Source: JAFGOM01 sp964605795 (GTDB taxonomy: Archaea; Halobacteriota; Methanomicrobia; Methanomicrobiales; Methanospirillaceae). From it: a stretch of 49,162 nt of DNA. The stretch spans positions 1-49,162 of the forward strand of contig CAZSDZ010000019.1 in NCBI GenBank assembly GCA_964605795.1, read 5' to 3'. Shown in pieces: positions 40,975 to 49,162 of the stretch. How positions within the stretch are numbered: the stretch's first letter is position 1; each line of letters starts with the position of its first letter. The notes under the pieces are model-generated. The model was given only the letters and a program-made list of their open reading frames with translations, was not told where the DNA came from and ran no database searches. A program made the translations under genes and the position numbers.

Positions 40975-41790
40975 ATGACAATAGCCGTTGTCTTTGATAG
41001 TGCAGGAACACTGTTGTATACCTACCGGCAGGCAATTGATGTGATAAATAACCAGTCACTGCCAGGAGTCGAGACGACGATGCTTACCTGCAGCAATCCC
41101 GACCGGATATTATGTGTCATCCATATCCACTCCCGCGATATCATGGGTGCACCCGGGGATGAGCTCGCCTCCTCCTTTATCAAAAGGAATAACGTCGCGT
41201 TCGGCATTGCCTGTGCAGGAAGAGTAATAACAACCGAATCTGTCATCGCGGTGATACATGGAGACATCTATGCAAAGATGCATCATTTCCAGGAGAGTCT
41301 CATTCACGTCTGGCAACAGGCAAAAAATGAAGAGATTGTAGCGGTAAACAGTGGTATTATTGTCAATATCGCCCTGTCCCGGATTGAGTTTGTGGTGAGT
41401 GCAGCAGGGTATCCTTTCAGGGGTGCGAGAGAGACGATAACCGGTCTTCACAAGATGGGAGTTCCTGCTTTTATTGCATCAGGAGATCGCGAGGCAAAAC
41501 TCGAAAAAATAGCAGATTATCTCGGAATTCCCCACGAACGTGTTTTTGGAGTTGCTACACCATCGATAAAGGCACAGATCGTCACCGATCTCAAGGATGA
41601 GTACGATCTGGTGATGATGGTAGGGGACTCAGTCAATGACTTAAAAGCAATGAGAGTTGCGGATATCGCGGTTCTGACCATTCAGCAGTGTGCTACTAAG
41701 CACCAGTCACTGATCGATGCAGCTGATTATACCATCACCGATCTGCAGGAAGTTCTCGGGATTGTTGCAGAGCGGCAGAGTTCCGAATGA
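40975..41790 (+). CDS. HAD-like hydrolase with altered motif I (P-type ATPase-like)
   Basis: A 271-residue HAD-fold protein. Motif I reads FDSAGTLLY: nucleophile D8 is kept but the second Asp (position 10) is Ala. Further motifs are FIASGD, a Lys in TPSIKAQIV, and MVGDSVNDLKAMRVADIAV, the soluble P-type-ATPase-like motif IV. The region from about 40 to 130 has no obvious HAD motif and may be a cap. Loss of the second Asp usually weakens phosphatase turnover, as in phosphotransfer ATPases, so its chemistry is uncertain. The stop codon directly abuts the convergent universal stress gene. Confidence 0.82.
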   Translation: MTIAVVFDSAGTLLYTYRQAIDVINNQSLPGVETTMLTCSNPDRILCVIHIHSRDIMGAPGDELASSFIKRNNVAFGIACAGRVITTESVIAVIHGDIYAKMHHFQESLIHVWQQAKNEEIVAVNSGIIVNIALSRIEFVVSAAGYPFRGARETITGLHKMGVPAFIASGDREAKLEKIADYLGIPHERVFGVATPSIKAQIVTDLKDEYDLVMMVGDSVNDLKAMRVADIAVLTIQQCATKHQSLIDAADYTITDLQEVLGIVAERQSSE

Positions 41791-42237
41791 TTACCTCACT
41801 ACAAGGGTTGAGACCGGACTATGGGTCACGATATAGGTACTGACACTTCCAAGAAGTAACCGAGTTCCGAGACCTTTCCCGGTTGAACCAAGCACGATGA
41901 GATCGGCAAAGCACTCCTCTGCAGCGGCTAGGATCTCACTTCGTGGTTCACCGATCCTGACAAGTAGTTGAATAGAGGCACTAAACCCTTCAGATAACTT
42001 TTCAATCTTTTTCTTCACCAGCTCTTCATCTTTCTGTATCTGTTCAAGGCCATACGAATCACCACATGCCCCTTCACAAACACCGACTCGCCCTCCAAAG
42101 GGGACAACCGCAGAGGGGACGATAACATAGAGGGCAAAAATTTTCGTCTTCTCTGCGTCCATATTCTCAAGAACCCAAACAACAGCGAGATCTGATGCTT
42201 CAGATCCATCGGTTGCGACGAGAACCCTTTGTATCAT
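41791..42237 (-). CDS. Universal stress protein (UspA family)
   Basis: A 148-residue UspA-fold protein. It opens VLVATDGSEAS and ends with the ATP-binding loop GSTGKGLGTRLLLGSVS, so it is the ATP-binding class. An unusual Cys pair occurs in VCEGACGD near residue 56. It is a cytosolic stress or regulatory protein. Its stop is immediately next to the stop of the convergent HAD gene, leaving no bases between them. Upstream it is divergent from atwA across 196 bp. Confidence 0.93.
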   Translation of the reverse strand: MIQRVLVATDGSEASDLAVVWVLENMDAEKTKIFALYVIVPSAVVPFGGRVGVCEGACGDSYGLEQIQKDEELVKKKIEKLSEGFSASIQLLVRIGEPRSEILAAAEECFADLIVLGSTGKGLGTRLLLGSVSTYIVTHSPVSTLVVR

Positions 42238-42376
42238 AATAATCCAATCGTCTGCCCGATATTTCTATTCTTGTATCACGTGCCACTTCTGACACCGGTA
42301 CCATAATGACAGACTCACCCCCGGTTCTTTGGCTTTTGGAACCGGAAATTATTCACAGGTGTGAACGGGATCAGAT

Positions 42377-42401
42377 AATAAAGAGTAATACAAAATACTC
42401 T
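42377..42401 (+). promoter_or_regulatory. TATA-like element with inverted repeat upstream of atwA
   Basis: An AT-rich AATAAAG (about 42378-42384) overlaps the arm AGAGTA (42382-42387), which pairs with TACTCT (42396-42401) across 8 nt. It lies about 30-55 bp before the atwA ATG. GAGGAT (42423-42428) is the SD. The repeat is a candidate operator for the MCR activation operon. Confidence 0.45.
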
Positions 42402-42433
42402 CATATCTAAGACCGAGCAATACGAGGATTCCC

Positions 42434-44044
42434 ATGACACGACTTATCACGGTTGAAAACCTCATCAAGGAATTTGATGGCAAAAAAGTCCTTAATAATA
42501 TCTCTTTTACCATTGAGGAGGGCGAGATAATCGGCATCATCGGTAGATCCGGAGCAGGAAAGACGGTGCTTATGCACCTTTTGAGGGGTATTGAAGAACC
42601 CCCTACTTCGGGTCGTATCATCTACCACGTGGCAATGAGCGAGAATCCAGACTGTACCTATGTTGCCGTCCAGAGCAGGGCAGGAGATATCTGTCCCCGG
42701 TGTGGATCTCCTCTCGTGGCCGTTGATGTAGACTTCTGGGCCCCGGAAAATGAAGAACTAAAAAAGCGTATCATGGGAAGTACCGCGATGATGTTTCAGC
42801 GTACGTTTGCGCTCTATGGTAATGATCGTGTCATTGACAACGTGCTTCGTGCCCTCGACGATATCAAATATCCACAAGAACACGCAATCAACCGGGCAAT
42901 CGATCTCATCGACGAAGTAAACCTCTCCCACAGGATGATGCATATTGCACGTGACCTGTCAGGAGGAGAAAAACAACGGGTTGTTCTTGCAAGACAACTC
43001 GCTAAAGATCCCTGTGTTCTCTGCGCTGATGAACCGACCGGAACGCTTGATCCGACAACGGCAGCCATCGTTCACCAGATGCTTCTGAATGCCTCACGCT
43101 CAAACAACATGGCCATGGTCATCACCTCCCACTTCTCCAATATCCTGGATGATATCGTTGACCGGGCAATGCTCATTGAGAATGGCGAGATAAAGGAAAT
43201 GGGGACACCAGAGGATGTCATCGCCTCGTTCATGGAGGGGTATCACGATGATATGGACTATTGTCAGGTGCAGCTTGGTGAGACCATACTTGATTGCCGT
43301 AATATCGCTAAGAGATATATCGCAGTCGATCGTGGACTTATCAGGGCTGTTGACGGTGTTTCCTTTACGGTTGACCGGAAGGAGATCTTTGGTATCATCG
43401 GAACGAGTGGTGCAGGGAAGACGACACTTTCGCGCATGATATCAGGTATCATTGAGCCGACCAGCGGTGAGATGGATATCCTCATCGGAGACGACTGGGT
43501 CGATATGACAAAAGCAGGGTTTGACAAGCGGGGGCGTGCAAAAGCCTATATCGGATTACTCCATCAGGAATATGATCTCTTCCCCCACCGCACAATCCTT
43601 GACAACCTGACCGATGCAATTGGTCTTGAACTGCCGAAAGAACTGGCCATGAGAAAGGCGATAATCACCCTCCGGATGGCAGGATTTACCGAAGAAAAGA
43701 GCAAAGAGGTTTTAAATCGAAAACCAGAGACTCTCAGTGAAGGGGAACGTCACCGGGTCGCCCTTGCACAGGTACTGATCCGTGAACCACGGATCGTGGT
43801 GCTCGATGAACCCACCGGCACCATGGATCCCATCACCAAGATCGATGTGATGCACTCTATCATGCATGCTCGGGAAGAGATGGAAGAGACCTTTATTGTC
43901 GTATCCCATGACATGGATTTTGTCAGGGACATCTGTGACCGGTGTGCCCTTATGCGTTACGGGAAGATCGTAAAGATAGGCCCAACCGCAGAGATACTTG
44001 CCGAGATTACCGAAGAAGAACGGCAGAAAATGGCCCATGAATAA
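42434..44044 (+). CDS. atwA: Methyl-coenzyme M reductase activation ATPase, component A2
   Basis: A 536-residue protein with two ABC ATPase domains and no membrane part. NBD1 has Walker A GRSGAGKT (37-44), LSGGEKQR and DEPTGTLD. NBD2 has GTSGAGKTT, a variant signature LSEGERHR and DEPTGTMD. An insertion in NBD1 carries CPRCG, a possible metal site. A2 is the ATP-using part of the complex that reduces the nickel of coenzyme F430 to activate MCR. It heads an operon of methanogenesis marker genes, several of which belong to the same activation complex. Confidence 0.96.
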   Translation: MTRLITVENLIKEFDGKKVLNNISFTIEEGEIIGIIGRSGAGKTVLMHLLRGIEEPPTSGRIIYHVAMSENPDCTYVAVQSRAGDICPRCGSPLVAVDVDFWAPENEELKKRIMGSTAMMFQRTFALYGNDRVIDNVLRALDDIKYPQEHAINRAIDLIDEVNLSHRMMHIARDLSGGEKQRVVLARQLAKDPCVLCADEPTGTLDPTTAAIVHQMLLNASRSNNMAMVITSHFSNILDDIVDRAMLIENGEIKEMGTPEDVIASFMEGYHDDMDYCQVQLGETILDCRNIAKRYIAVDRGLIRAVDGVSFTVDRKEIFGIIGTSGAGKTTLSRMISGIIEPTSGEMDILIGDDWVDMTKAGFDKRGRAKAYIGLLHQEYDLFPHRTILDNLTDAIGLELPKELAMRKAIITLRMAGFTEEKSKEVLNRKPETLSEGERHRVALAQVLIREPRIVVLDEPTGTMDPITKIDVMHSIMHAREEMEETFIVVSHDMDFVRDICDRCALMRYGKIVKIGPTAEILAEITEEERQKMAHE

Positions 44045-44074
44045 CTCTTGTCTGTTTCTGTCAGGTCAGATGAA

Positions 44075-45613
44075 ATGATATCAGTCTTCCTGGATGGAGA
44101 AGAGAAAACTGTTCTGGAAGGAACAAAACTGGGAGATATTCTTGTTCATTACAATCCCGATCTGGTGGTTGCAGTTATTCTTCCCGGGAAGAAAGATTCT
44201 CTTGCAGGCAGAAATTATCTTGTCCAGACCTCTGCAGGCGAGGTAATTATCGAGGGCAGCGGAGAGGGTAATGAACTGTTTTCATCAGATGTCCTGCTTA
44301 CCGGTCTGCACTGGAGAGACCAGAGATCGATTCACTTCGGTCCGTTTCCGTCCCACATTGTCCCTGTCCGACAGGAAGCCCGTTACGAACGCGGGGACGT
44401 TATTATTGGATGTGGAGGGTATGAACCAGAGCGTTCTTACCTTGTTTTTGCGTCCCGGTCCCATATCGCAGATCATGGAGCCCGGCAGGGGGGAGGTGTC
44501 ATCGGACAGGTTGTCTCGGGTCTCGGGGTCCTTGACCGTCTGAAAGCAGGGGACATAATTGAATCGATTAAACCGGTTCTTACCTTCTCGGACAGTACTG
44601 AATCCTATACCACCACAGATCCGAACCTGGTTCTCCTTCCCGGTATGCATATCATCTCCTACCTGCGCATTGAAGCAAAAGGGTATTCTGATGGCAGATC
44701 TGTTCCGGAAGCTCCACGAAGTGTAGAACACCTCATGCTTGGATGCAGGGGAAAGGAGTATTGGACCTCACTTTCATCAAGTACCCATATCAGGGATGAT
44801 CTGTTAGCAGGAACTGATGTTCCTCATGAAGTGTCAGGCCCGCGGTATGACGGGGCGGTTACGATACGAACAACCGGTAAGAAGAGAGGTTCTATCTACC
44901 TGTATACCGAAGATATTCCCCAGAGCCGTCATCATACCGTTGTAGGGCAGGTGATTCATGGGATTGAACTCGCTCGCGTCGTTCATGCCGGGGAACGCTT
45001 CAGGGTCGAGATTATCCCTGAGCAGTTTGACCTCCTGGGATTATCCCTTGCAGATGCAAAGGAATTTTCCGAGAGAAGAGGAGTAACCTTTACCTGCGAT
45101 GATTACCACGAACAGAACAGCCGTGATCTGGTGGTGATACACCAGGATCCGGAGACCACGATGGAGATCCTTTTTACGGGATCGGTATCTGTTACGACGA
45201 CCCCCTATGCAAATGTCATTGATGTCATGCTTGATGATATGCATGCCTACTCCAGCTGCAAGACATTTCGTGAAGTAACAGGCCTTAAATTTCATCCCAT
45301 CGGAAAATTACCCCATATATTCTCGTTTGAGGATGTTTATCTCTTTAAGGCCGGCATTCCTATGGGAACGACCATTAATCCTGAGAACACCCCGGAGGAG
45401 GGGACTGAGATCGCAGCAGGAACACTTGCGATGACAAATGATTCACGCAGGAGTACCGGAATCGTCGGGGTGAGGACCGAATCAAATGATGAATTCGGAC
45501 CAACTTCTGAACCATTTTCCGGTACAAATATCATCGGCCGTATCCTTGATCTCGATAAATTAAAGAAGATCGTAGAAGGAGAGACGGTATATTTCAGAGA
45601 GGGCAGAGAATGA
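44075..45613 (+). CDS. mmp3: Methanogenesis marker protein 3
   Basis: A 512-residue protein of the methanogen-specific UPF0288/marker 3 family. The N-terminus (ISVFLDGEEKTVLEGTKL) looks like a beta-grasp domain. The middle contains two related segments with VIGQVVSGLGVLDRL and VVGQVIHGIELARVV, which resemble peptidyl-prolyl isomerase-like folds. It has been found with A2 and other markers in the MCR activation complex. ATG 44075 is preferred over the TTG at 44048, which has no SD. It starts 30 bp after atwA and overlaps mmp6 by 4 nt. Confidence 0.9.
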   Translation: MISVFLDGEEKTVLEGTKLGDILVHYNPDLVVAVILPGKKDSLAGRNYLVQTSAGEVIIEGSGEGNELFSSDVLLTGLHWRDQRSIHFGPFPSHIVPVRQEARYERGDVIIGCGGYEPERSYLVFASRSHIADHGARQGGGVIGQVVSGLGVLDRLKAGDIIESIKPVLTFSDSTESYTTTDPNLVLLPGMHIISYLRIEAKGYSDGRSVPEAPRSVEHLMLGCRGKEYWTSLSSSTHIRDDLLAGTDVPHEVSGPRYDGAVTIRTTGKKRGSIYLYTEDIPQSRHHTVVGQVIHGIELARVVHAGERFRVEIIPEQFDLLGLSLADAKEFSERRGVTFTCDDYHEQNSRDLVVIHQDPETTMEILFTGSVSVTTTPYANVIDVMLDDMHAYSSCKTFREVTGLKFHPIGKLPHIFSFEDVYLFKAGIPMGTTINPENTPEEGTEIAAGTLAMTNDSRRSTGIVGVRTESNDEFGPTSEPFSGTNIIGRILDLDKLKKIVEGETVYFREGRE

Positions 45614-46068
45614 ATACCTATCAGCCATCCTATCAGGGAACCGTTACAAAATACGTCTTTGTCGAGTCACCCCACACGACACCTGATGATCTGGCAAGTC
45701 TTGCATACGAGATATCAGATCGTGCCATGATAAAAGAGACCTGTTTTGGCCTTCAGATAACCGGAGATGAGAAGGATGTCGCCGATATTATCAGGCAACT
45801 CAGGACCCGTGATCCTGCACATATCTTTGTAAAAGACAGGGGATTTCCTCCCGGAGATCCCCGCCGGTGCCGTGCAAACCTGGGTGGTGCACGACCCGGC
45901 TATTTTGGTCATGAGTTTGAGATGGGAATTATAAAGAGGATATCACAGGGAATTCTCAATCTTGAAGAGAGAGAAGAAGGAATAGTGGCGAAACCCCCCG
46001 TGCCACGATCTGGTACAGGAATCGATGCCACACAACTTGCAGCAATGATGGAAAATGAGGTGCCATAA
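45610..46068 (+). CDS. mmp6: Methanogenesis marker protein 6
   Basis: A 152-residue methanogen-specific protein with KETCFGLQI, KDRGFPPGDPRRCRA and a conserved GGARPGYFGHEFEM. Its role is not established. The ATGA start overlaps mmp3. A Pro/Thr-rich C-terminal tail follows about residue 125. Confidence 0.9.
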   Translation: MNTYQPSYQGTVTKYVFVESPHTTPDDLASLAYEISDRAMIKETCFGLQITGDEKDVADIIRQLRTRDPAHIFVKDRGFPPGDPRRCRANLGGARPGYFGHEFEMGIIKRISQGILNLEEREEGIVAKPPVPRSGTGIDATQLAAMMENEVP

Positions 46069-46069
46069 C

Positions 46070-46519
46070 GTGACAAAGGTTTTCATTTACCCAACAACAA
46101 GCCTTATCCTCTCTGACATGGTTGCCCGGTTCGGACATACCCCTATCGGATCGGCTCTTGCCATCAGGGAACGGATACAGACTGCAGGCATTGATTCTCC
46201 CCCTCTTCAGATGACTCCCGAAGATGCAAAGAAAGGACTTCACTGGGCTGCAGTTGAGGTCCCCTCCGGGGTCAGGGGGAGGATGTCACTATATGGTCCT
46301 CAGATTGAAGAAGCAGAGGCAGCTATCATCATCACTGATGCTGAATTCGCGTTCGGTTGCATGGGGTGTGCCCGTACCAATGAACTCCTTGTGTATCTTG
46401 TTAAAAAGAAGAGTATTCCCATTCTCGAGCTCAGGTATCCGGCTGATGAAGCAGAAGGTACTGAGTTTGTTGCTGCAATTCGTGATTTTTTGAGGGATTT
46501 GGGAGAAGAACATGACTGA
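46070..46519 (+). CDS. mmp5: Methanogenesis marker protein 5
   Basis: A 149-residue methanogen-specific protein. FIYPTTSLILSDMVARFGH opens it and FGCMGCARTNEL supplies a CxxC that could bind a metal or thiol. GTG 46070 is chosen because GAGGTG precedes it at good spacing and it follows the mmp6 stop; an in-frame ATG at 46055 would overlap mmp6. It overlaps mmp15 by 8 nt. Confidence 0.9.
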   Translation: MTKVFIYPTTSLILSDMVARFGHTPIGSALAIRERIQTAGIDSPPLQMTPEDAKKGLHWAAVEVPSGVRGRMSLYGPQIEEAEAAIIITDAEFAFGCMGCARTNELLVYLVKKKSIPILELRYPADEAEGTEFVAAIRDFLRDLGEEHD

Positions 46520-47756
46520 ACAGAGAGTCAGGATAGCGCAACTCTCCTGCGGACCGGAATACAGCGGAGTACAGAAAGAGATCTACGATGCTGCTGCTGC
46601 AGTCAATGCCGAGATATTCTTCCCTGACCTGACGTTGCAGGATATCAGGAGAAATTATCATAATTATGGGATCGATGTACGGAGTGCAGACTTAAAACTC
46701 GCCATTGCACGGGCAGTTGCCCTCGTTGAAGGAGATGTCGAGGCTGATGCCGTCTTTATTGCGACATGCTTCCGGTGTGCCGAGGCAGCTATTGTCAGGA
46801 ATGAACTCAGGCACTACATCCACGAGAATTCCCCACTTCCGGTCGTCAGTTACTCGTTTACCGAGCGGACAACATCTGGAACCCTCCTGACACGAATGGA
46901 AGCTCTGACAACCATTGCACGGAGACGGGCACTGCTGGCCCGGGAACGACAGAACGGGATAACAATGGGTATCGATTCCGGCTCTGCTACCACAAAGGCA
47001 GTTATCATGCAGGATAACGAGATCATCGGAACCGGCTGGGTACCCACCACTGAGGTTCTGCAGTCAGCACGGGAGGTCAGGGATCATGCATTACAGGAAG
47101 CCGGTCTTTTAATGAAGGATATCCAAGCCATCGGAGCAACAGGATACGGCCGGTTTCTTGTCGGTGAGGAGTTCGGTGCCGATCTTATCCAGGAGGAATT
47201 AACCGTTAACTCGAAGGGGGCTGTATTTTTAGCCGACTGCCAGAAGGGTCCATCAACCGTCATTGATATCGGAGGTATGGACAACAAGGCCATCTCTGTC
47301 CAGGACGGAATTCCCGGAACCTTTACCATGGGGGGTATCTGTGCCGGGGCCTCGGGACGATTCCTCGAGATGACTGCAAAACGCCTTGGTGTTGATATCA
47401 CCGAACTGGGTCCCCTTGCCATGAGAGGGATGGGCTATGACGTTCCGATGAACAGTTACTGTATCGTGTTTGGAACCCAGAGCCTGGTAAACGCCCTTGC
47501 TGAGGGACATTCAAAAGAGAATGTTGCTGCGGCTGCCTGTCACAGTGTGGCTGAACAGGTCTTTGAACAGCAGTTACAGGAGGTCGATATCAAGGATCCT
47601 GTCATCATGGTGGGGGGGACATCGCTTATTGCTGGACTTGTGAGAGCCATGGGTGATCTTCTCCAGACCGATATCGTGGTTCCCCGGTACTCCCAGTACA
47701 TCGGTTCAGTCGGGTCTGCACTTCTCTCATCAGGTTTCATCAGGAAGGAGCAGTAA
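46512..47756 (+). CDS. mmp15: Methanogenesis marker protein 15 (BadF/HgdC-type ATPase)
   Basis: A 414-residue ATPase of the BadF/BcrA/HgdC actin-like fold: phosphate loop GIDSGSATTKAV, GATGYGRF, TVIDIGGMDNK and GGICAGASG, in which the Cys resembles the Fe-S ligand of 2-hydroxyacyl-CoA dehydratase activators. Such ATPases deliver electrons at low potential by ATP hydrolysis, which fits a role around F430 reduction. The first 150 residues form an extra domain with Cys-containing TCFRCAE. Confidence 0.93.
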   Translation: MTEQRVRIAQLSCGPEYSGVQKEIYDAAAAVNAEIFFPDLTLQDIRRNYHNYGIDVRSADLKLAIARAVALVEGDVEADAVFIATCFRCAEAAIVRNELRHYIHENSPLPVVSYSFTERTTSGTLLTRMEALTTIARRRALLARERQNGITMGIDSGSATTKAVIMQDNEIIGTGWVPTTEVLQSAREVRDHALQEAGLLMKDIQAIGATGYGRFLVGEEFGADLIQEELTVNSKGAVFLADCQKGPSTVIDIGGMDNKAISVQDGIPGTFTMGGICAGASGRFLEMTAKRLGVDITELGPLAMRGMGYDVPMNSYCIVFGTQSLVNALAEGHSKENVAAAACHSVAEQVFEQQLQEVDIKDPVIMVGGTSLIAGLVRAMGDLLQTDIVVPRYSQYIGSVGSALLSSGFIRKEQ

Positions 47757-47760
47757 ACCA

Positions 47761-48342
47761 ATGTCCACACTCGATTACTTCGAGGTTGAGTCACCAGATC
47801 AGGTAGGTGCAGACCAGTATCGGAGGCTTGCTTCTGTTGTTATCGGGGATCATGGCCTCCTGAAAGTTATCCAGAAGATCCATATCTATATCGATCCCGG
47901 GGTCCCCGTCTTTGTGGCAGTGGGAATTACCCGGACACTGCTCGCAGCCATCAGGGTGAGTGATATCGGTGCTATTACAAACCAGGATGGTCACGTCATT
48001 ATCAGTATCAACGAAGAGACCTATCTCGCGGCTCTTTTACAGGTCCTCTGGAACAGGTTCTCAAAAGACATGGTTCAGCAGCCTGACCGGTTCACCATCA
48101 TGATGGATCTGACACAAAAAGAGGCAGAAATTCTTCCTGACATGGTAGTTATCGATCCGACAGATACACTGTACAAGGATCTCATCTACTCGATGCAGAT
48201 CATCTGTCCTGAAGGATTTAAAGTCAGAAAACAAAATTTCCTTGCAGGAAAGTTCTATTTTGTTGCAAGTGAGGATACCCTTTCCGAGGACATCATGCCA
48301 CTGGTTCGGGAAAAATTTGCCCTGATGGGGGAGACGATATGA
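47761..48342 (+). CDS. mmp17: Methanogenesis marker protein 17
   Basis: A 193-residue methanogen-specific protein without membrane segments (MSTLDYFEVESPDQVG at the start, HVIISINEETYLAALL in the middle). It is a reported member of the MCR activation complex with mmp3 and mmp7. The ATG at 47761 follows GGAG; a longer frame upstream is not supported. The stop overlaps mmp7. Confidence 0.9.
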   Translation: MSTLDYFEVESPDQVGADQYRRLASVVIGDHGLLKVIQKIHIYIDPGVPVFVAVGITRTLLAAIRVSDIGAITNQDGHVIISINEETYLAALLQVLWNRFSKDMVQQPDRFTIMMDLTQKEAEILPDMVVIDPTDTLYKDLIYSMQIICPEGFKVRKQNFLAGKFYFVASEDTLSEDIMPLVREKFALMGETI

Positions 48343-49162
48343 TTCTTGAGCCGATCTCATACAAAGGGGGTGTTTACCGCCATGATGAGATCCTGGATCT
48401 TATCGAGGATCTTGGCGGGTATATCATCCAGAAACATATCATCGCCCAGGATGTCATCCTCCAGGCACTCATTCCAAAAACAGACATAGATCTGCTCAGA
48501 ACTATTGCGAGGCCTCTTGCCGGCGAGGTTACGACTGCCCCGCTCGTCGGGACCGAGATAGCGGTTGTCTCCATGTCCTTAGAGATCCATCACCTTCCCC
48601 ATGCATCATGTGATGTCGCCGAGTACTTACGAACCGAGGGTGCCAAGACCAACATGATAGGTCTTGGCCGTGGTTTTGGAAAGCGAATTGCACTCATGAA
48701 TGATGAGGAACGGGCTATCATTAATGAACATGACTGTGCAGTGTACCTCCTTGGGAATTTCGAGAGTTGTATCGAGAAAAAAATGCCGGTATTACGGCGT
48801 GGGATAACCGTGCCGATCATCGTCTGTGGAGCCCCGGAGAGGGAGAAACTGATGCAGATAATCGATCCACCGGTTGATGGATATATCGGAGGTATCGGAC
48901 GATTTATGCACCGGACAAAGGAGTCAAAGGAGATAGCACGGCTTGATGATATTGTCAGGGAAGTCGCGCAGGTGTTAGATACAAGACGGGCAGCAATCGC
49001 TAAGGATCCGCTCTCTATCTCACCTGCCCGGCTTATGGATGTTATCACATCAGAGATACCAGATGTCGGTTACGTAACATCTCCGATTCCGGTTGTTGTT
49101 CAGATTGACGGTCTCCGGGTAAAGCTTCCCTTTGACCTCTATGCAGGTGAGATTGGAGATAT
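48339..49162 (+). CDS. mmp7: Methanogenesis marker protein 7, 3' end cut off by the window
   Basis: The frame from the ATGA at 48339 runs open to the window edge, giving about 274 residues. It begins MILEPISYKGGVYRHDEIL and includes TNMIGLGRGFGKRIAL, CAVYLLGNFESCIEKK and GGIGRFMHRTKE, matching the methanogen marker 7 family. It is part of the MCR activation complex with mmp17 and A2. Cysteines at CAVYL, SCIE and VCGAP may be metal ligands. The C-terminus is outside the window. Confidence 0.9.
   Translation, partial: MILEPISYKGGVYRHDEILDLIEDLGGYIIQKHIIAQDVILQALIPKTDIDLLRTIARPLAGEVTTAPLVGTEIAVVSMSLEIHHLPHASCDVAEYLRTEGAKTNMIGLGRGFGKRIALMNDEERAIINEHDCAVYLLGNFESCIEKKMPVLRRGITVPIIVCGAPEREKLMQIIDPPVDGYIGGIGRFMHRTKESKEIARLDDIVREVAQVLDTRRAAIAKDPLSISPARLMDVITSEIPDVGYVTSPIPVVVQIDGLRVKLPFDLYAGEIGD

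Noticed and set aside
42814..43068. Short antisense frames in atwA
   Set aside because: They mirror the ABC signature regions and lack any independent start signal.
1..49162. CRISPR arrays, insertion sequences or prophage genes
   Set aside because: No regularly spaced repeats, transposase, integrase or phage structural motifs were seen on either strand.

Overview
The window reads as part of a methanogenic archaeal genome, most likely order Methanomicrobiales. Archaeal-only machinery is present (aIF2-gamma, Rpo7/Spt4, eS24/eS31/eL40, a Kae1-Bud32 fusion, CDC48/VAT, RadB, AglB). So is a methanogen-only block: the MCR activation ATPase A2 (AtwA) followed by methanogenesis marker proteins 3, 6, 5, 15, 17 and 7. 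Many starts carry GGAGGT/GGTGA Shine-Dalgarno sequences, and others look leaderless behind a TATA box. I cannot name the species.

There are two compositional blocks. Positions 1 to about 6,870 are very GC-rich (49 of 60 bases are G/C at 2161-2220). The rest is near 50% (28 of 60 at 22321-22380). The switch coincides with a tandem tRNA-Gly/tRNA-Val pair, which suggests an acquired segment or an assembly join at conserved tRNA sequence. The GC-rich block holds a sodium:solute symporter (cut by the window edge) with a 39-residue accessory protein, an Lhr-like helicase, a three-gene operon (unknown protein, M20 metallopeptidase, membrane-bound metal-dependent hydrolase) and a small exported protein built from two repeats.

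6,988-21,687: a HAD phosphatase, an orphan SufB-type protein, protein-L-isoaspartate methyltransferase, a cyclase-family hydrolase and a Cys-rich unknown. A UDP-GlcNAc synthesis run follows (GlmM, two GlmU-like nucleotidyltransferases, GlmS), then two GT4 glycosyltransferases and the oligosaccharyltransferase AglB, so this is a surface-glycan/N-glycosylation region.

21,826-27,686: an information-processing cluster: aIF2-gamma, Fcf1/Utp24-type PIN protein, Rpo7, Spt4, GTP-dependent dephospho-CoA kinase, eS24, eS31, Kae1-Bud32, XTP/dITP pyrophosphatase and eL40.

27,692-37,502: a Bles03/DUF1917 protein, HtpX protease, CDC48 divergent from LarC-RadB across only 44 bp, a beta-helix surface protein, a TPR protein, and a membrane protein that resembles a potassium-channel pore with a destroyed selectivity filter.

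37,695-40,728 (minus strand): ribose-1,5-bisphosphate isomerase, form III RuBisCO and DapF in one apparent operon, linking nucleoside salvage to carbon fixation. 40,975-42,237: an unusual HAD protein and a universal stress protein. 42,434-49,162: the MCR activation/marker operon, whose last gene runs off the window.

I found no CRISPR array, insertion sequence, transposase or prophage. The observations most worth following are the pseudo-channel, the compositional break at the tRNAs, the shared CDC48/LarC promoter, the structured TTG start of the small repeat protein, and the inverted repeats before the R15P isomerase and atwA genes.
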